A program made the translations under genes and the position numbers. Under the pieces are notes generated by a model. The model ran no database searches. It worked only from the letters and a program-made list of their open reading frames with translations, and was not told the origin of the DNA. A stretch of DNA of 64,000 bases from an uncultured Rubripirellula sp. (GTDB lineage: Bacteria; Planctomycetota; Planctomycetia; Pirellulales; Pirellulaceae), in the NCBI GenBank assembly GCA_938075415.1, contig CALJHC010000020.1, positions 124,001 through 188,000 on the forward strand. Reading direction: 5' to 3'. Positions 27,522 to 38,261 of this stretch are shown here, piece after piece (position 1 is the stretch's first letter; every line of letters starts with the position of its first letter).

Positions 27522-28409
27522 TTACTCATTAAAAAACGTTATTGGCATTTCGCCCAGTTTTTCTTTCACGATCTCAATACCAGCATGATCATTGCTCGGT
27601 ATCCAGAGCACTGGCAACGTTGTTTTTTGTTTCGATAGCAGGACGGCACGGTAGTTCAAAGGTTGAAGCACATTGGCACAATGCATCGCCTCGCAAATAC
27701 CGTGAACCTCAATCAGCATTCTAGGCCGTGTTTGAGCGATCAATTGGCGACCACCCTCCAAGATGGCTCCCTCGGCTCCCTCCGCGTCAATCTTGATGAA
27801 TCGCGGCGGGCCGAAATCCATTTTTGCCTTGTCAAGCGTGACGGCTTGGACGGAGGTGGTTTGAAATGCCCCGTATTGATCCCGCGCTGCTGGCGTATCC
27901 ACACCACCGTACACGTCAAGAAAGGCCATTGAGTCATCGCCCTCATCCGATGCAAAATTTAAGGTGAGAGGGCCATTTTCTCCGGCCACCGCAAGGTGAT
28001 GCACTGTCACGTGATCGAGTTTCGAGCGATGCGTTGCTTGTTCGATTCTAGCTGCATGTGCCTCGACTGGCTCAAAGGTATGTACCCTCCCCTGATGAGC
28101 CAGCTTGGCTAGCGCGAGCGTGTAGTACCCATAGTGTCCACCGATATCGAAGCAGCAGTCGTCGGGTGAAATAAGTGCTTCTAAGAATCCAACGATTTCT
28201 TTCTCATATTCGCCTGCGCAGATGCTTTGGGCGATTGGCGTATTCTTTGGCAAGATGGCGGATGTCCCCGTGGCTGGGCCATTAAGTATCTGATGCCAGT
28301 CAAAGATCAGAGGAGGTTCAGGGGCCGTCAGGGCTTTTCGGGCAGTTCGTGCAATGGGCCTGAGTATCGTGAGGCAAGCCGATTGTATGTGTCTTTTCAT
28401 GGAAATCAT
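27522..28409 (-). CDS. FkbM family methyltransferase
   Basis: A 295-residue SAM-dependent methyltransferase. The SAM loop is DCCFDIGGHYGYYTL, followed by VHTFEPVEAHAARIE, and RFIKIDAEGAEGAIL further on; these are the three FkbM signatures. The family O-methylates sugars or polyketides. It is the first gene of the leftward polysaccharide unit, so modification of a surface glycan is likely. ATG 28400 is an alternative start. Confidence 0.9.
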   Translation of the reverse strand: MISMKRHIQSACLTILRPIARTARKALTAPEPPLIFDWHQILNGPATGTSAILPKNTPIAQSICAGEYEKEIVGFLEALISPDDCCFDIGGHYGYYTLALAKLAHQGRVHTFEPVEAHAARIEQATHRSKLDHVTVHHLAVAGENGPLTLNFASDEGDDSMAFLDVYGGVDTPAARDQYGAFQTTSVQAVTLDKAKMDFGPPRFIKIDAEGAEGAILEGGRQLIAQTRPRMLIEVHGICEAMHCANVLQPLNYRAVLLSKQKTTLPVLWIPSNDHAGIEIVKEKLGEMPITFFNE

Positions 28410-28487
28410 CAGGTCGTGTGAGTGGTGGATTCTTGAGATAAAAATCCACGCCTTGCCGATTCACTGCCATGCCCATCTTGGAGGATG

Positions 28488-28517
28488 TTTCTGGCCGCTG
28501 TATTTCTGGCCGCTGTG
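28488..28517. repeat. 15-bp tandem duplication
   Basis: tttctggccgctgt(a/g) at 28488-28502 and 28503-28517, 14 of 15 bases identical, in the spacer upstream of the FkbM gene. Confidence 0.8.
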
Positions 28518-28655
28518 TTCAGTTGTTCGAAGGGTTGATATTTCGAAATGATCTTCGTGGTGTCTTGATCAATTTGGGAGTGTGCTTGGCGCCAGTTTAA
28601 TCATTCAAGGGTCTTCTTAACTAAAATGCTTGAGAGCTTTTTGATCTGGATGAAC

Positions 28656-30935
28656 TTAGGCCAGTCCCCAGCGGCGTCGAAGGGTCCACTCGGTTGACAT
28701 TGCGACGAAAAATATTGTGAAGAGAATCCAGCCGCTCAATGGGTCATCACCGAGACGATGCGATCTGACAATTGTGGTTTCTGAGTTCTGTCGTTGTTGT
28801 TTGATCTGATCAATCAGATCATTGATCTGGTCGGGTCGATAGACGCCACCACCGTAGGGCGCCGTGAGGTTAGCTAATTGCGCAAGATAATCAGGATCTG
28901 CAGCGGGTCGGCTAAGTTCTTTGCTGTTTGCGACTACTTCGAATGCAATCTTTGTCGATTTGACAGGATTGGTATCTGATGTTGATGACGCAGTTAATTG
29001 GTAGATGCCTGGCTGAAGATTCTCGAGTGAGCCTTTGAGGATCATTTGACCCTGTTTCATTTCTGGAACGGTCAATAAGGTTTGTTTGTCTTGGTCGGGA
29101 CCGGACAATGTAAGGTTCACTGAATCGCCAAAACTTTGATTTGTGGGGTCTGAGGTGGTCAAGCGAAACTCTGAAGAGCGATCCACGGCAAAACGTCGAG
29201 ATTCTAATTCAATCATTAGCTCGTCGTCGTTGAAGTTGTCACGCGATAGAAGCCAAAGCATGGTTTGTCGCCAGAACTTCCGGTGAATCTCGCTCTTGCC
29301 AGCACGCCACCAACGCCAGGTGGAATCAAAAGCGACTGATGCAACGCGGCCGTTGCCGTACTCACCAATGACCATTAAGGGAACTTGGTTAGGCGTCTCT
29401 AGCAAAGTGGTGACTCCCGGTCTCGCCTTGGCAGAGCTCCAGATATTTGCCCCCAGCAGCTGGGGTAGCTGTTGCCATCGTTCCGATATTTCTTGACCAC
29501 CGAGGTCCGTAATCGGATGCAGTTGACTGAGTTCAATCGATACAGGATCGTTGAGATGCAAGGATTTATTCAACGTCTCATTGAATGATTGAAGTGGGCC
29601 AGTGTCGGAGATGCCTTGACGTAATTGTACCGGTAGGATGTTCGCAAATTGCGTCGTTCCATAGCCACCTGATTCGTAAGCATTCAGACCGCCAAGGGTG
29701 AGTAGGCCAGCACCATCCGCAATGTTTTTTTCCAGCTGTTCGATTTGTTGCTGACCAAGAGCTGAGGAGTGAAGGTCACCCAAAATGTAGATGTCATATT
29801 TTCCCGCGATGAATTCAGATTGAAGTTCGACGGGCCAAGATGATTTTGAATCAATGGGAATCCATTGAAATTGCAAATCAAGATCGGGGAAACGTCTTAA
29901 CGCTCTTCGCAGAAACGTCTGTTCGAGACTGGCGGCACCTTCAAGGTAAAGGATCCTACCTCCACCATCACGAACATCAACAAAGGTTCTTTGGATGTTA
30001 TTGGAAGTGATGAGTTCGTCGGGCGTGGCGGTCGCTTCAACCTTGAGCTGGTAGCTCCCTGCTTGTGGTGTGAGAAGGGGAAGTGTCACGCCGATAACAT
30101 CAGAAGCAGTTGATGGAACGACGTTTCGCGTAGCAAAGACCTTTTCGTTTCCCTGTTGATCAATCCAAGAAATTTGGAGCGGGATTTCAATCCCGGAGAG
30201 ACTGCGGGTGGCAACCTGAAAGCTAACGGAGGCTTCGTTGCCTGCAAAAAGCTGGAGCGACTCTGGCATCGCTTCGATGGCAATATCACGCGGTGGCCCA
30301 TTGTTCGGAGTGCGTCCGATCGGGATCGTCCACAGAGGAACTCCCAATCCTCGCAATGTCTCCGTAACGCGTTGATTCTCTTGATTCTTGTTAATGGCGG
30401 TCTGAGTTCCATCACCGATTAGAATCACACCGGCAAGTGGTTGACCCCGGCTGGCTTGGAAGGCACTGAGTGTCGCCTTAGGGATGTTGGTAAGTTGCCC
30501 CAAGGATTTCTGCTGATTGAGTGAATCAATACTTGGCTCAGGAAGTTTCTTGGTCTCATCCCCGTAGGCGAGAAGCTGCAGTTTGAGATTTTGGCTTGTT
30601 GGTTCGATCTGGGTGGCAAGTGTTTGCCAGATTTTCCGTTGGCTTTCCCAGCGCGTTTGGCCCTGCCCGTCTGGAAGCGTCATGCTTTGTGACACGTCAA
30701 CGGCAACGATTAACGAGGCGTCAGTCAGTTCATCCTCAGTTTTGACAATGGTTGGCCGGAAAAGTGAAAGCAGTAAGATGAGGGATGCCAAGAGTCGCAG
30801 TCGAATCAGCCATTTTCGCCGAAGCTTATTTTCAATTGGAGGAGTAAATCGCAGAATCGCCGCGATAATCATCGCCGAAATGGCAAATGCTGCCATTGGC
30901 GATCCATATATCGGCTCGATTACGATTGAGTTCAT
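28656..30935 (-). CDS. VWA-domain membrane protein with glutamine-amidotransferase-like region
   Basis: A 759-residue protein of the BatA/'VWA domain-containing' type common in planctomycetes. Two N-terminal membrane helices (about 11-30 and 45-60) are followed by a von Willebrand A domain whose MIDAS motif DVSQS is at 80-84. Next comes an immunoglobulin-like region. A class-I-glutaminase-like segment (about 370-450, with YDIYILGDLHSS and GLLTLGGLNAYESGGYG) follows. A last membrane helix lies near the C-terminus. Such proteins are thought to scaffold complexes at the membrane; no enzymatic function can be assigned. It is apparently monocistronic. Confidence 0.82.
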   Translation of the reverse strand: MNSIVIEPIYGSPMAAFAISAMIIAAILRFTPPIENKLRRKWLIRLRLLASLILLLSLFRPTIVKTEDELTDASLIVAVDVSQSMTLPDGQGQTRWESQRKIWQTLATQIEPTSQNLKLQLLAYGDETKKLPEPSIDSLNQQKSLGQLTNIPKATLSAFQASRGQPLAGVILIGDGTQTAINKNQENQRVTETLRGLGVPLWTIPIGRTPNNGPPRDIAIEAMPESLQLFAGNEASVSFQVATRSLSGIEIPLQISWIDQQGNEKVFATRNVVPSTASDVIGVTLPLLTPQAGSYQLKVEATATPDELITSNNIQRTFVDVRDGGGRILYLEGAASLEQTFLRRALRRFPDLDLQFQWIPIDSKSSWPVELQSEFIAGKYDIYILGDLHSSALGQQQIEQLEKNIADGAGLLTLGGLNAYESGGYGTTQFANILPVQLRQGISDTGPLQSFNETLNKSLHLNDPVSIELSQLHPITDLGGQEISERWQQLPQLLGANIWSSAKARPGVTTLLETPNQVPLMVIGEYGNGRVASVAFDSTWRWWRAGKSEIHRKFWRQTMLWLLSRDNFNDDELMIELESRRFAVDRSSEFRLTTSDPTNQSFGDSVNLTLSGPDQDKQTLLTVPEMKQGQMILKGSLENLQPGIYQLTASSTSDTNPVKSTKIAFEVVANSKELSRPAADPDYLAQLANLTAPYGGGVYRPDQINDLIDQIKQQRQNSETTIVRSHRLGDDPLSGWILFTIFFVAMSTEWTLRRRWGLA

Positions 30936-31369
30936 CTAAAGTGTCAGTCAATTAAGCCGAGTCGTTGAAGAATGGTTACTTTTTCGATCTCTTACGTGAC
31001 AGCGGATCAACTTTTGGAGATGCCACGATATCGATTAATTTGATGCTTTGTCATCAATCATGGATTTTGGTGTCTCAAGTGTGCCATGTAATGCTATCAG
31101 TGCACCCAAGGGTGGGTCCAATCATGAGCGGAACCGACCTCATTCGAGCAGAACACCGAATTGACGCTCTGTTTCACTTCTTAGGTGTGACTCACTTGGG
31201 AGTTGTTCTGATGGTTTGGGGGTGAGATGCCTGCAGGTCCGAGGGCAAATGAGTGGTTCTGGGACCTAATCGATGGTTTTACCGATGATGATGGTGGTCT
31301 GATAGATCGAATGTGCGTAAGTTGACCTCAGGCGTCGCTTGAAAATAATTGAACCGCAGATCGGGTGAA
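30936..31369. other. Spacer of about 430 bp between divergent genes
   Basis: The region separates the leftward VWA gene from rightward rnhA. No gene or clear repeat is visible; it must contain promoters for both. Confidence 0.5.
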
Positions 31370-31828
31370 ATGAAAAAAGTCAGTTTGTTTACCGACGGTG
31401 CATGCAGTGGGAACCCAGGGCCGGGAGGTTGGGCATTTATCTTGCGTTGTCAGCGCACTGAGAAAGAGCTGGAAAGGAGTGATGGGGTGCCCGAAACCAC
31501 CAACAATCAAATGGAATTGATGGCGGTCATTCGAGGGCTTGAAGCTTTGAAGGAGCCCTGCGAGGTCACCTTATTTGCGGATAGCAGCTACGTTTTGCAG
31601 GGAATGCAAACGTGGATGTCTGGATGGAAGACGCGGGGTTGGAAACGGAAAGATGGTTCAAAATTAGTGCCGGTGAAAAATGTTGATTTGTGGAAACAGC
31701 TCGACTTAGCGATGCAGACTCATCAAATTCAATTTGAACATGTCAAAGGGCATTCTGGGCATCTTGAGAATGAGCGATGCGATGAGCTTGCGGTGACTGC
31801 CTACCAGAAGTACCTGAAAAAGACATGA
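31370..31828 (+). CDS. rnhA: Ribonuclease HI
   Basis: A 152-residue protein with the full RNase HI active site: D9 in [17 protein letters not shown]49 in TTNNQMEL, D71 in LFADSSYV and D138 in ERCDEL, plus HVKGHSGH. It degrades RNA in RNA-DNA hybrids. I prefer ATG 31370, which gives the canonical [10 protein letters not shown] start; an in-frame TTG at 31349 would add seven residues with no family support. gyrB follows 140 bp downstream on the same strand. Confidence 0.96.
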   Translation: MKKVSLFTDGACSGNPGPGGWAFILRCQRTEKELERSDGVPETTNNQMELMAVIRGLEALKEPCEVTLFADSSYVLQGMQTWMSGWKTRGWKRKDGSKLVPVKNVDLWKQLDLAMQTHQIQFEHVKGHSGHLENERCDELAVTAYQKYLKKT

Positions 31829-31968
31829 AAGCTGTTTTGGGGGCAAATTATGGTGTATTGAGAGCTTAGTCGCGTCGCGTTGAAGGCGAAAAAACGCTAG
31901 AATTTGCAGCTGTCTTGGCGTTTTGTGACGCCGACCCAATGCTCTCGAAAACTAGTTCGCAGGTCCAC

Positions 31969-34506
31969 ATGAGCGACGCTCCTAATCCGGATTCGACCGA
32001 AAGCCCACGCCCGGCCTCGGTGGCAAAAGCTGCTAATTCCGAATACACCGAAAAAGACCTGCAGCACCTATCGGACCTGGAGCACGTTCGCGAGCGTCCG
32101 GGGATGTATATCGGCGATACAGCCGTTCGGGGTTTGCACCACTTGGTCTACGAAGTCGTCGACAATTCGATTGACGAGGCCATGGCGGAATTCGCGAAAA
32201 TGGTGTCGGTAACGGTTCACAACGATGGCAGCGTTACCGTTGAAGACGATGGGCGTGGTATTCCCGTGACCCGTCATGAACAGCTCTCGGAAGAATATGA
32301 TCGCGAGGTCAGCACGCTTGAAGGCGTCATGACCGTCCTGAAATTTGGTGGCAAATTCGAAAAAGGAGCCTACCAAACTTCGGGTGGTTTGCATGGTGTT
32401 GGCGTAACGGTTGTCAACTTCTTGAGCCAATGGGCGGAAGTTGAGGTGAGTCGTGATGGTTTTACATGGACTCAGGAGTACGAGCGTGGGGTGCCAACGG
32501 GTTCCGTCATGAAAGGACGGGCGACCAAAAAGAAAGGAACCAAAACGACCTTCAAGGCTGATGGTCAAATCTTCAGCGTAACAAAATACAACTTCGATAC
32601 CCTGTACAAGCGTTTGCAGGAATTAGCGTTTCTCAACAGCGGTGTTCACATCAAATTTCATGATGAACGCAATGGCGAGGGCGGAGATTTTCAATACGAA
32701 CGTGGCCTTGTCGAATTTGTCGAGCACCTGAATCGGGCCAGTGACATACTTCACTCTGATGTCATTCGTATCGTTGGTGAAAAGGATGGAGCGCAGTATG
32801 AAATCGCGATGCAATACAGCACCGAATTTACCGAAAATGTGCAGTCCTACGTTAATAACATTCACACGATTGAAGGTGGAACGCATGTATCGGGTTTTCG
32901 TAGTGGTTTGACTCGGACACTGAACAATTACGGGAAAAGAGAGAACTTGTTCAAAGGAGTCGCTCCCGGTGGTGATGACTTCCGAGAAGGGATTACCGCT
33001 GTGATCAGCGTGCGTGTGCCGCACCCGCAGTTTGAGGGGCAAACAAAAACAAAGCTTGGTAACAGTGAAATTGATGGAATCATCGGCGCTGCTGTTGGAG
33101 AACAGTTAAGCAAATATTTTGAAGAAAACCCCAGAGTTGCTCAAACAATTGTTCGCAAAGGTCTCTTGGCGGCTGAAGCACGAGAAGCCGCACGCAAAGC
33201 CAAAGACCTACTTCGGAAACGCAAGGATGCGCTGGGCGGTGGTGGGCTGCCAGGAAAACTTCGGGACTGCATTAGCAAAAATCGCGAAGAGTGCGAACTG
33301 TACCTGGTCGAAGGTGACTCGGCTGGTGGTTCAGCCGAAGGCGGTCGATTGCGAGAGTATCAAGCGATTCTGCCACTTCGCGGTAAGATCATTAACGCTT
33401 ACAAGAGTCGCGAGGCAAAGGTTCTTGAAAACCAAGAAGTTCAAGCAATGATTCAAGCGATCGGTACCGGAATTGGTGCTGATCAGGATCTGACCAAGCG
33501 TCGGTACGAGAAGGTCATCATCATGACTGATGCTGATGTTGACGGTAGTCATATCCGAACGCTGCTTCTGTGTTTCTTCTATCGTCAGATGTATGAGTTG
33601 GTCGCTCGTGGGCATGTTTATGTTGCGCAGCCTCCATTGTTCCGAGTTCAGCAGGGAAAGAAACGCTACTACATCCAGTCTGACGGCGAGATGAAAAGTC
33701 AGTTGCTTGATCGCGGACTTTCCGATTCGCGTTTTGAAGCAGAGGATGGACGTCAGGTTGAGGGCGAAGAAATGAAAATGCTTTGCACAACGCTGGCCTC
33801 GATGGAAGATTCGATTCTTGCTTTGGAGCAGCGAGGGTTTAGCCTTCGCGCGCACGCGATGCGTTTGGATCCCGTTTCGAACAAACTGCCGACTTTGCTT
33901 TTGACCCACGGCAACGAAGAGCACTGGTTCAATAGCCAAGACGAGGTAGACAAGTACCTCAACGAAAACAATCTCGTTTTGGATGTGGAACAGGAGGAGG
34001 ATGACGACCAAGGCGATCTCGACAATGAGACCACACCGGAAGAATCGCAAGAGCCGGTGGAGGCACCGAAACCAACCGCTCACTTGGCAGAAGTGCATGA
34101 GGTGAGAACGATTAACAGCGGGCTGAAGGACATTGCCGAGCTTAATTTTGGGATTGATGACCTGATTCCTGTCGATCGCACCGGTTCAACTGCTCCTCGG
34201 TTCGAACTGATTCGAGGTGAGGATGTTCGTCGACCTATGGAAGACTTGCGAACACTTTTACCTGAAGTCAGAAGTGCGGGTGAGAAAGGTCTTCAGGTGA
34301 CTCGCTTTAAAGGATTGGGCGAAATGAACGCTGAGGAATTACGTGAAACCACCCTCGATCCAGCCAACCGAACATTGCTGAAAGTTGGCCTGACTGATGC
34401 GGGAGCGGCCGATGAGATGTTTCGTCTGTTGATGGGTGATAAGGTAGAACCACGTCGCGAATTTATTGAAAAGCACGCCTTGGACGTTCGAAATTTAGAC
34501 GTCTAA
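31969..34506 (+). CDS. gyrB: DNA gyrase subunit B
   Basis: About 845 residues from the ATG at 31969. The GHKL ATPase part has VVDNSIDEAMAEF, DGRGIPV and GGLHGVGVTVVNFLS; the TOPRIM part has YLVEGDSAGGSAEGGR and the DADVDGSHIRTLLLCFFYR metal site; the C-terminus has TRFKGLGEMNAEELRETTLD. The ATPase drives negative supercoiling with GyrA. Between TOPRIM and C-terminus lies a longer than usual segment with an acidic linker (EQEEDDDQGDLDNETTPEE). The start is uncertain: in-frame ATG 31939 and TTG 31915 have no better ribosome site. Confidence 0.96.
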   Translation: MSDAPNPDSTESPRPASVAKAANSEYTEKDLQHLSDLEHVRERPGMYIGDTAVRGLHHLVYEVVDNSIDEAMAEFAKMVSVTVHNDGSVTVEDDGRGIPVTRHEQLSEEYDREVSTLEGVMTVLKFGGKFEKGAYQTSGGLHGVGVTVVNFLSQWAEVEVSRDGFTWTQEYERGVPTGSVMKGRATKKKGTKTTFKADGQIFSVTKYNFDTLYKRLQELAFLNSGVHIKFHDERNGEGGDFQYERGLVEFVEHLNRASDILHSDVIRIVGEKDGAQYEIAMQYSTEFTENVQSYVNNIHTIEGGTHVSGFRSGLTRTLNNYGKRENLFKGVAPGGDDFREGITAVISVRVPHPQFEGQTKTKLGNSEIDGIIGAAVGEQLSKYFEENPRVAQTIVRKGLLAAEAREAARKAKDLLRKRKDALGGGGLPGKLRDCISKNREECELYLVEGDSAGGSAEGGRLREYQAILPLRGKIINAYKSREAKVLENQEVQAMIQAIGTGIGADQDLTKRRYEKVIIMTDADVDGSHIRTLLLCFFYRQMYELVARGHVYVAQPPLFRVQQGKKRYYIQSDGEMKSQLLDRGLSDSRFEAEDGRQVEGEEMKMLCTTLASMEDSILALEQRGFSLRAHAMRLDPVSNKLPTLLLTHGNEEHWFNSQDEVDKYLNENNLVLDVEQEEDDDQGDLDNETTPEESQEPVEAPKPTAHLAEVHEVRTINSGLKDIAELNFGIDDLIPVDRTGSTAPRFELIRGEDVRRPMEDLRTLLPEVRSAGEKGLQVTRFKGLGEMNAEELRETTLDPANRTLLKVGLTDAGAADEMFRLLMGDKVEPRREFIEKHALDVRNLDV

Positions 34507-34596
34507 AATTGATAGAACCATCGGCTGTTCCTCTTTAGCCAACGTGCTTCGCACAGAATGTTTCTCTCTGATTGCATACTGACATTCGGACTCGTC

Positions 34597-34635
34597 GGAT
34601 GCCACGGGGGGGATGCCACGGGGAGGATGCCATCG
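34597..34635. repeat. 14-bp tandem repeat, 2.8 units
   Basis: ggatgccacggggg, ggatgccacgggga and a partial ggatgccatcg follow each other at 34597-34610, 34611-34624 and 34625-34635, in the spacer between gyrB and the DUF255 gene. Confidence 0.8.
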
Positions 34636-34690
34636 TCTCAGGATGTCTCCAGTGCTCTAACGCAATCTCAAGTTTGAAAGAGATCTTTCA

Positions 34691-36760
34691 ATGAATCGAT
34701 TGGTAGATTCTTTGAGTCCGTACTTACTGCAGCACAAGTCAAATCCCGTGGATTGGTATCCGTGGGGTACAGAGGCTTTTGAATTAGCCAGGGTAACGGA
34801 TAAGCCAATCTTTCTGTCTGTTGGATATGCAGCCTGCCACTGGTGCCATGTCATGGAGCATGAAAGCTTTGAGAATCATGTGGTTGCCCAATACCTGAAT
34901 GCCAACTTTGTGTCGGTCAAAGTTGATCGCGAGGAGCGTCCCGACGTTGATCAGTTGTACATGAACGCAGTGCAGGTGATGACGGGTCATGGTGGATGGC
35001 CGATGAGTGTCTTTTTGAATCACCAACTCGAGCCATTTTTTGCAGGAACCTATTGGCCGGTGAAGCCCCGTATGGGTTCTGCGACATTCCCCCAGGTCTT
35101 GGAGGCTATTTCGAATGCCTGGCAGAACCGTCGCAGCGAGGTGGAGCATCATGCAGAGCAAATGGCAGGCAGCCTTCGTCAAATCGTTAGCGAGCAAACC
35201 AGTCGTTCCAAGGACGGTTTGCCTGAGCAAGAGATTGTGATGGACGCGGTGAACCGGTTGTTGGGGATTCTCGATCAGCATCACGGGGGATTTGGTACTG
35301 CACCAAAATTCCCGCATGTCACAGATCTGCAATTCTTGCTTCAAGTAGGTGCCACTCGTGATGAACCGACTTGCATTGATGCTGTCGAAAATGCTTTGGA
35401 TGGTATGGCGTCGGGTGGAATACGAGATCATCTTGGTGGTGGTTTTGCTCGCTACAGTGTTGACGCACAGTGGTTGGTACCACACTTTGAAAAAATGCTT
35501 TATGACAACGGTTTGTTGGCAGAGGTGTATCTGCAAGCCTTCCAGGTGACTAATCACCAACGTCATGCGGATGTCGCACGAGAGATTCTTCGCTACCTCT
35601 GCCGTGATTTAATCGACCCTGCTGGTGGCTTTCATTGCAGTGAAGACGCGGACAGCGAAGGTATTGAAGGAAAGTTTTATGTCTGGCATCCCACTGAGGT
35701 CTTGGAGGTTCTTGGTCAAGAACGCGGCACTCGATTTTGCCAGATCTACGATATTACCGACGCAGGAAATTTCGAAGGACAGAGTATTCCACGCCTAAAG
35801 AAGCCAGTTGCTCACTGGGCAAAAGATTTGGGTGTTTCTCATGAAAGTCTGCAAGAAAGTTTGGCAGCTGATCGCGAATTGATGCGACTGCATCGCGAGC
35901 AAAGAGTGCGTCCATCAAAAGATGACAAGGTGTTGGTAGCTTGGAATTCTCTTGCCATCAAGGCACTCGCCTTGGGCGGTGTCATTTTGGACGAGCCAGA
36001 ATTCGTCGCTGCGGCGGAGACAGCGGCAGCATTCATCTTCGAGAAAATGAAAAGTGGGGATCAACGTTTATGTCACGTGTATCGAGCTGGTGAATCAAGT
36101 GGGACCGGGTATCTCGATGATTATGCATTCACTCTGGAGGCATGCTTGTCTTTGTTTGAAGCCAGCGGTGATCTAGTCTGGATTCATCGAGCGGATCAGA
36201 TCGCTCAGATCATGCTTTCGCATTTCAAAGATGATGCTCGCGGAGGATTTTTCTACACTGCGGACGATGCGGAACAGCTAATCACACGAACCAAGGATTG
36301 GCATGATGGTAGTTTGGTGAGCGGTAACGCATCTGCAGCAAGAGGACTGCTTAAACTTAGTTGTTTGATGGGACGACAGGATTATCGAGACGCTGTGGAG
36401 AGTCTGCTGATAGCTGGTTCGGATATCCTTCGAGAACAGTCCCGTGCATCCGGTGCACTGTTGGCTGCCTTTGACCGTTACTGGAGCGATGGCGAACAGC
36501 TGGTGTTGGCGGTGAAAGATAAAGTAGCGTTATCCCGGCATCGAAGTCTGTATTTGAAGTGCTTTCGGCCAAACGCCACTTTATCGTGGGTGTTTGATTT
36601 GCATGATGAGTCAGTTGGTTCATCGGTAATCAAACTGAATGAAAATCGATCAACCCTCGATGGAGAGCCGACGTTATATGTTTGCTTGGACTACGTTTGC
36701 CAGCAGCCATTATTGGGAAGTGAACTCAAAGAGTGGCTTGAGCGGGTGAAGGATTTGTGA
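34691..36760 (+). CDS. Thioredoxin-domain protein DUF255 (YyaL/spermatogenesis-associated protein 20 family)
   Basis: A 689-residue protein. The N-terminal thioredoxin-like domain has the family hallmark [13 protein letters not shown] with CxxC at C49/C52, and [14 protein letters not shown]. It is followed by an (alpha/alpha) barrel similar to N-acyl-glucosamine epimerases ([29 protein letters not shown]). The family is widespread but its reaction is not settled. An AAAGAGAT sequence lies a few bases before ATG 34691. It converges on the ABC permease gene. Confidence 0.93.
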   Translation: MNRLVDSLSPYLLQHKSNPVDWYPWGTEAFELARVTDKPIFLSVGYAACHWCHVMEHESFENHVVAQYLNANFVSVKVDREERPDVDQLYMNAVQVMTGHGGWPMSVFLNHQLEPFFAGTYWPVKPRMGSATFPQVLEAISNAWQNRRSEVEHHAEQMAGSLRQIVSEQTSRSKDGLPEQEIVMDAVNRLLGILDQHHGGFGTAPKFPHVTDLQFLLQVGATRDEPTCIDAVENALDGMASGGIRDHLGGGFARYSVDAQWLVPHFEKMLYDNGLLAEVYLQAFQVTNHQRHADVAREILRYLCRDLIDPAGGFHCSEDADSEGIEGKFYVWHPTEVLEVLGQERGTRFCQIYDITDAGNFEGQSIPRLKKPVAHWAKDLGVSHESLQESLAADRELMRLHREQRVRPSKDDKVLVAWNSLAIKALALGGVILDEPEFVAAAETAAAFIFEKMKSGDQRLCHVYRAGESSGTGYLDDYAFTLEACLSLFEASGDLVWIHRADQIAQIMLSHFKDDARGGFFYTADDAEQLITRTKDWHDGSLVSGNASAARGLLKLSCLMGRQDYRDAVESLLIAGSDILREQSRASGALLAAFDRYWSDGEQLVLAVKDKVALSRHRSLYLKCFRPNATLSWVFDLHDESVGSSVIKLNENRSTLDGEPTLYVCLDYVCQQPLLGSELKEWLERVKDL

Positions 36761-36791
36761 GAGACGCTGGTTTCCATCATCTTGCCATCCA

Positions 36792-38189
36792 TCAAGCAGA
36801 TAAGTTGGATCCGACATCCGTTCGATACGCAGACCAAGCTGGAAGAAGTGCCGCGATCAAGGCGAGCAAAATCACCAATGGAAGGATCCATATTTCATTA
36901 CCGCTGGTGGTGAAGAAGCCAACTTGTACGCCGGTTTGATCTTCGATTTGACCCGAATAGGCGCTCACCGCAGCATGAGCCAAGATCCATCCAACCAGTG
37001 CACCGATGACAGCAACCAGCAAGCTTTCGTAGATGATGATGGTTGTTACGGTAACCCTTCGAGCACCAAGAGCCCGCATCACAGCGATGTCACGTTTGCG
37101 ATCATTCATGGAATTGTAAATCGCAACAAGGATTCCAACGGCTGCAACAAAACACGTGATCAATGTGATAATAAGGATGGCATTTTTCAGCGGTCCAACA
37201 ATCAAGGCCATCAGCTTATTGATTTCGCCCACCGGCGCCGCAGCTTGTGAGCGGATTCCTTCGTTGATAGTGTTTTGCAGGCCTGGCGCGAACATGATGT
37301 CGCCCGTTCTTATCAAGATAGAAGTCACTTCGCGTGCGGGTATAGAAAGCAGACGGTAGTCGTCTCTTTGAGCAAGTCTTTCACCCACATCTTCCGATGA
37401 CTTAATGTCAGCTAATTCCTCATTGGACTGTGAAGTTTCATCCTCAAGAGGTTTAGCGTGACCATCCATCAGATAAAAACCCTCGAGATTTACGAAGGCT
37501 GCTCGGTCATTCGGAGTCCCGGTAGGATCCATGATGCCAACGATTGTGAAACCGAGATCATGTCCATGGCCGGTGGGATCACCGTGGGTAGGGAAAAACT
37601 CATCACCGATACCGACATTCATTTCTTTGGCAACACGCGAACCAACAACGGCTTCAAAATAGCTGTGTTGTTCTGAGAAATCCAGAAAAGCACGACCTTC
37701 GGAAAAGGTAAATTTTTGCTCCAGCGTTGGTCCATGTCGTAGTTTTTCAAAGAACAGTGGTGTTGTTCCTACAACCCTAAATTCCCCAAAGTAATCGCCG
37801 AGCGCCAAGGGAATCACGAACCCGTCCCCGATGAACGGCGCGTACCGTCCTCCTCTTTTCCCCAGTTCTGAATCCCCACCGAACCGCGAAACAATTGCTT
37901 GCCGTTCGGCTTCTGGCAAGAATTCCATGTATTCGGTGTAGGGTAAGTTTTCGATTGGCTGGCTGAGATAGAAAACACTGTTGAGCGTGAGTTGAAGCGG
38001 GCTTCCCTTTGGACCAACCACTAGGTTGTACCCAACGGATGCATTACGAGTAAAAGCTTCGTTAATCACACCATAAATCGACAGCACCAAGACCACCAAG
38101 CCAACACCGAGTGATAACGATAAGGTTGTCAGAATGCTGGAAAGTGAACGGTGGCAGAAGTTTCGCCAGGCGATTTGGATCAAGGTCAT
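36792..38189 (-). CDS. ABC transporter permease (FtsX/MacB type)
   Basis: A 465-residue membrane protein. One N-terminal helix (about 15-40) is followed by a large extracytoplasmic MacB_PCD-like domain, then three C-terminal helices of the FtsX domain, including IAVMRALGARRVTV, the typical coupling segment. It should work with the ATPase encoded 72 bp upstream in export or in lipoprotein/peptide handling. Starts at ATG 38189. Confidence 0.88.
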   Translation of the reverse strand: MTLIQIAWRNFCHRSLSSILTTLSLSLGVGLVVLVLSIYGVINEAFTRNASVGYNLVVGPKGSPLQLTLNSVFYLSQPIENLPYTEYMEFLPEAERQAIVSRFGGDSELGKRGGRYAPFIGDGFVIPLALGDYFGEFRVVGTTPLFFEKLRHGPTLEQKFTFSEGRAFLDFSEQHSYFEAVVGSRVAKEMNVGIGDEFFPTHGDPTGHGHDLGFTIVGIMDPTGTPNDRAAFVNLEGFYLMDGHAKPLEDETSQSNEELADIKSSEDVGERLAQRDDYRLLSIPAREVTSILIRTGDIMFAPGLQNTINEGIRSQAAAPVGEINKLMALIVGPLKNAILIITLITCFVAAVGILVAIYNSMNDRKRDIAVMRALGARRVTVTTIIIYESLLVAVIGALVGWILAHAAVSAYSGQIEDQTGVQVGFFTTSGNEIWILPLVILLALIAALLPAWSAYRTDVGSNLSA

Positions 38190-38261
38190 GGCATCGGGGG
38201 TGTTGATCGGAGCCGAACAAGAATGGATTAGGAGTGCTGAGTTTGCTTTGTATTGATCAGT

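Noticed and set aside
33331..34098. 255-codon frame antisense to gyrB
   Set aside because: Lies fully inside gyrB and has no protein-like features.
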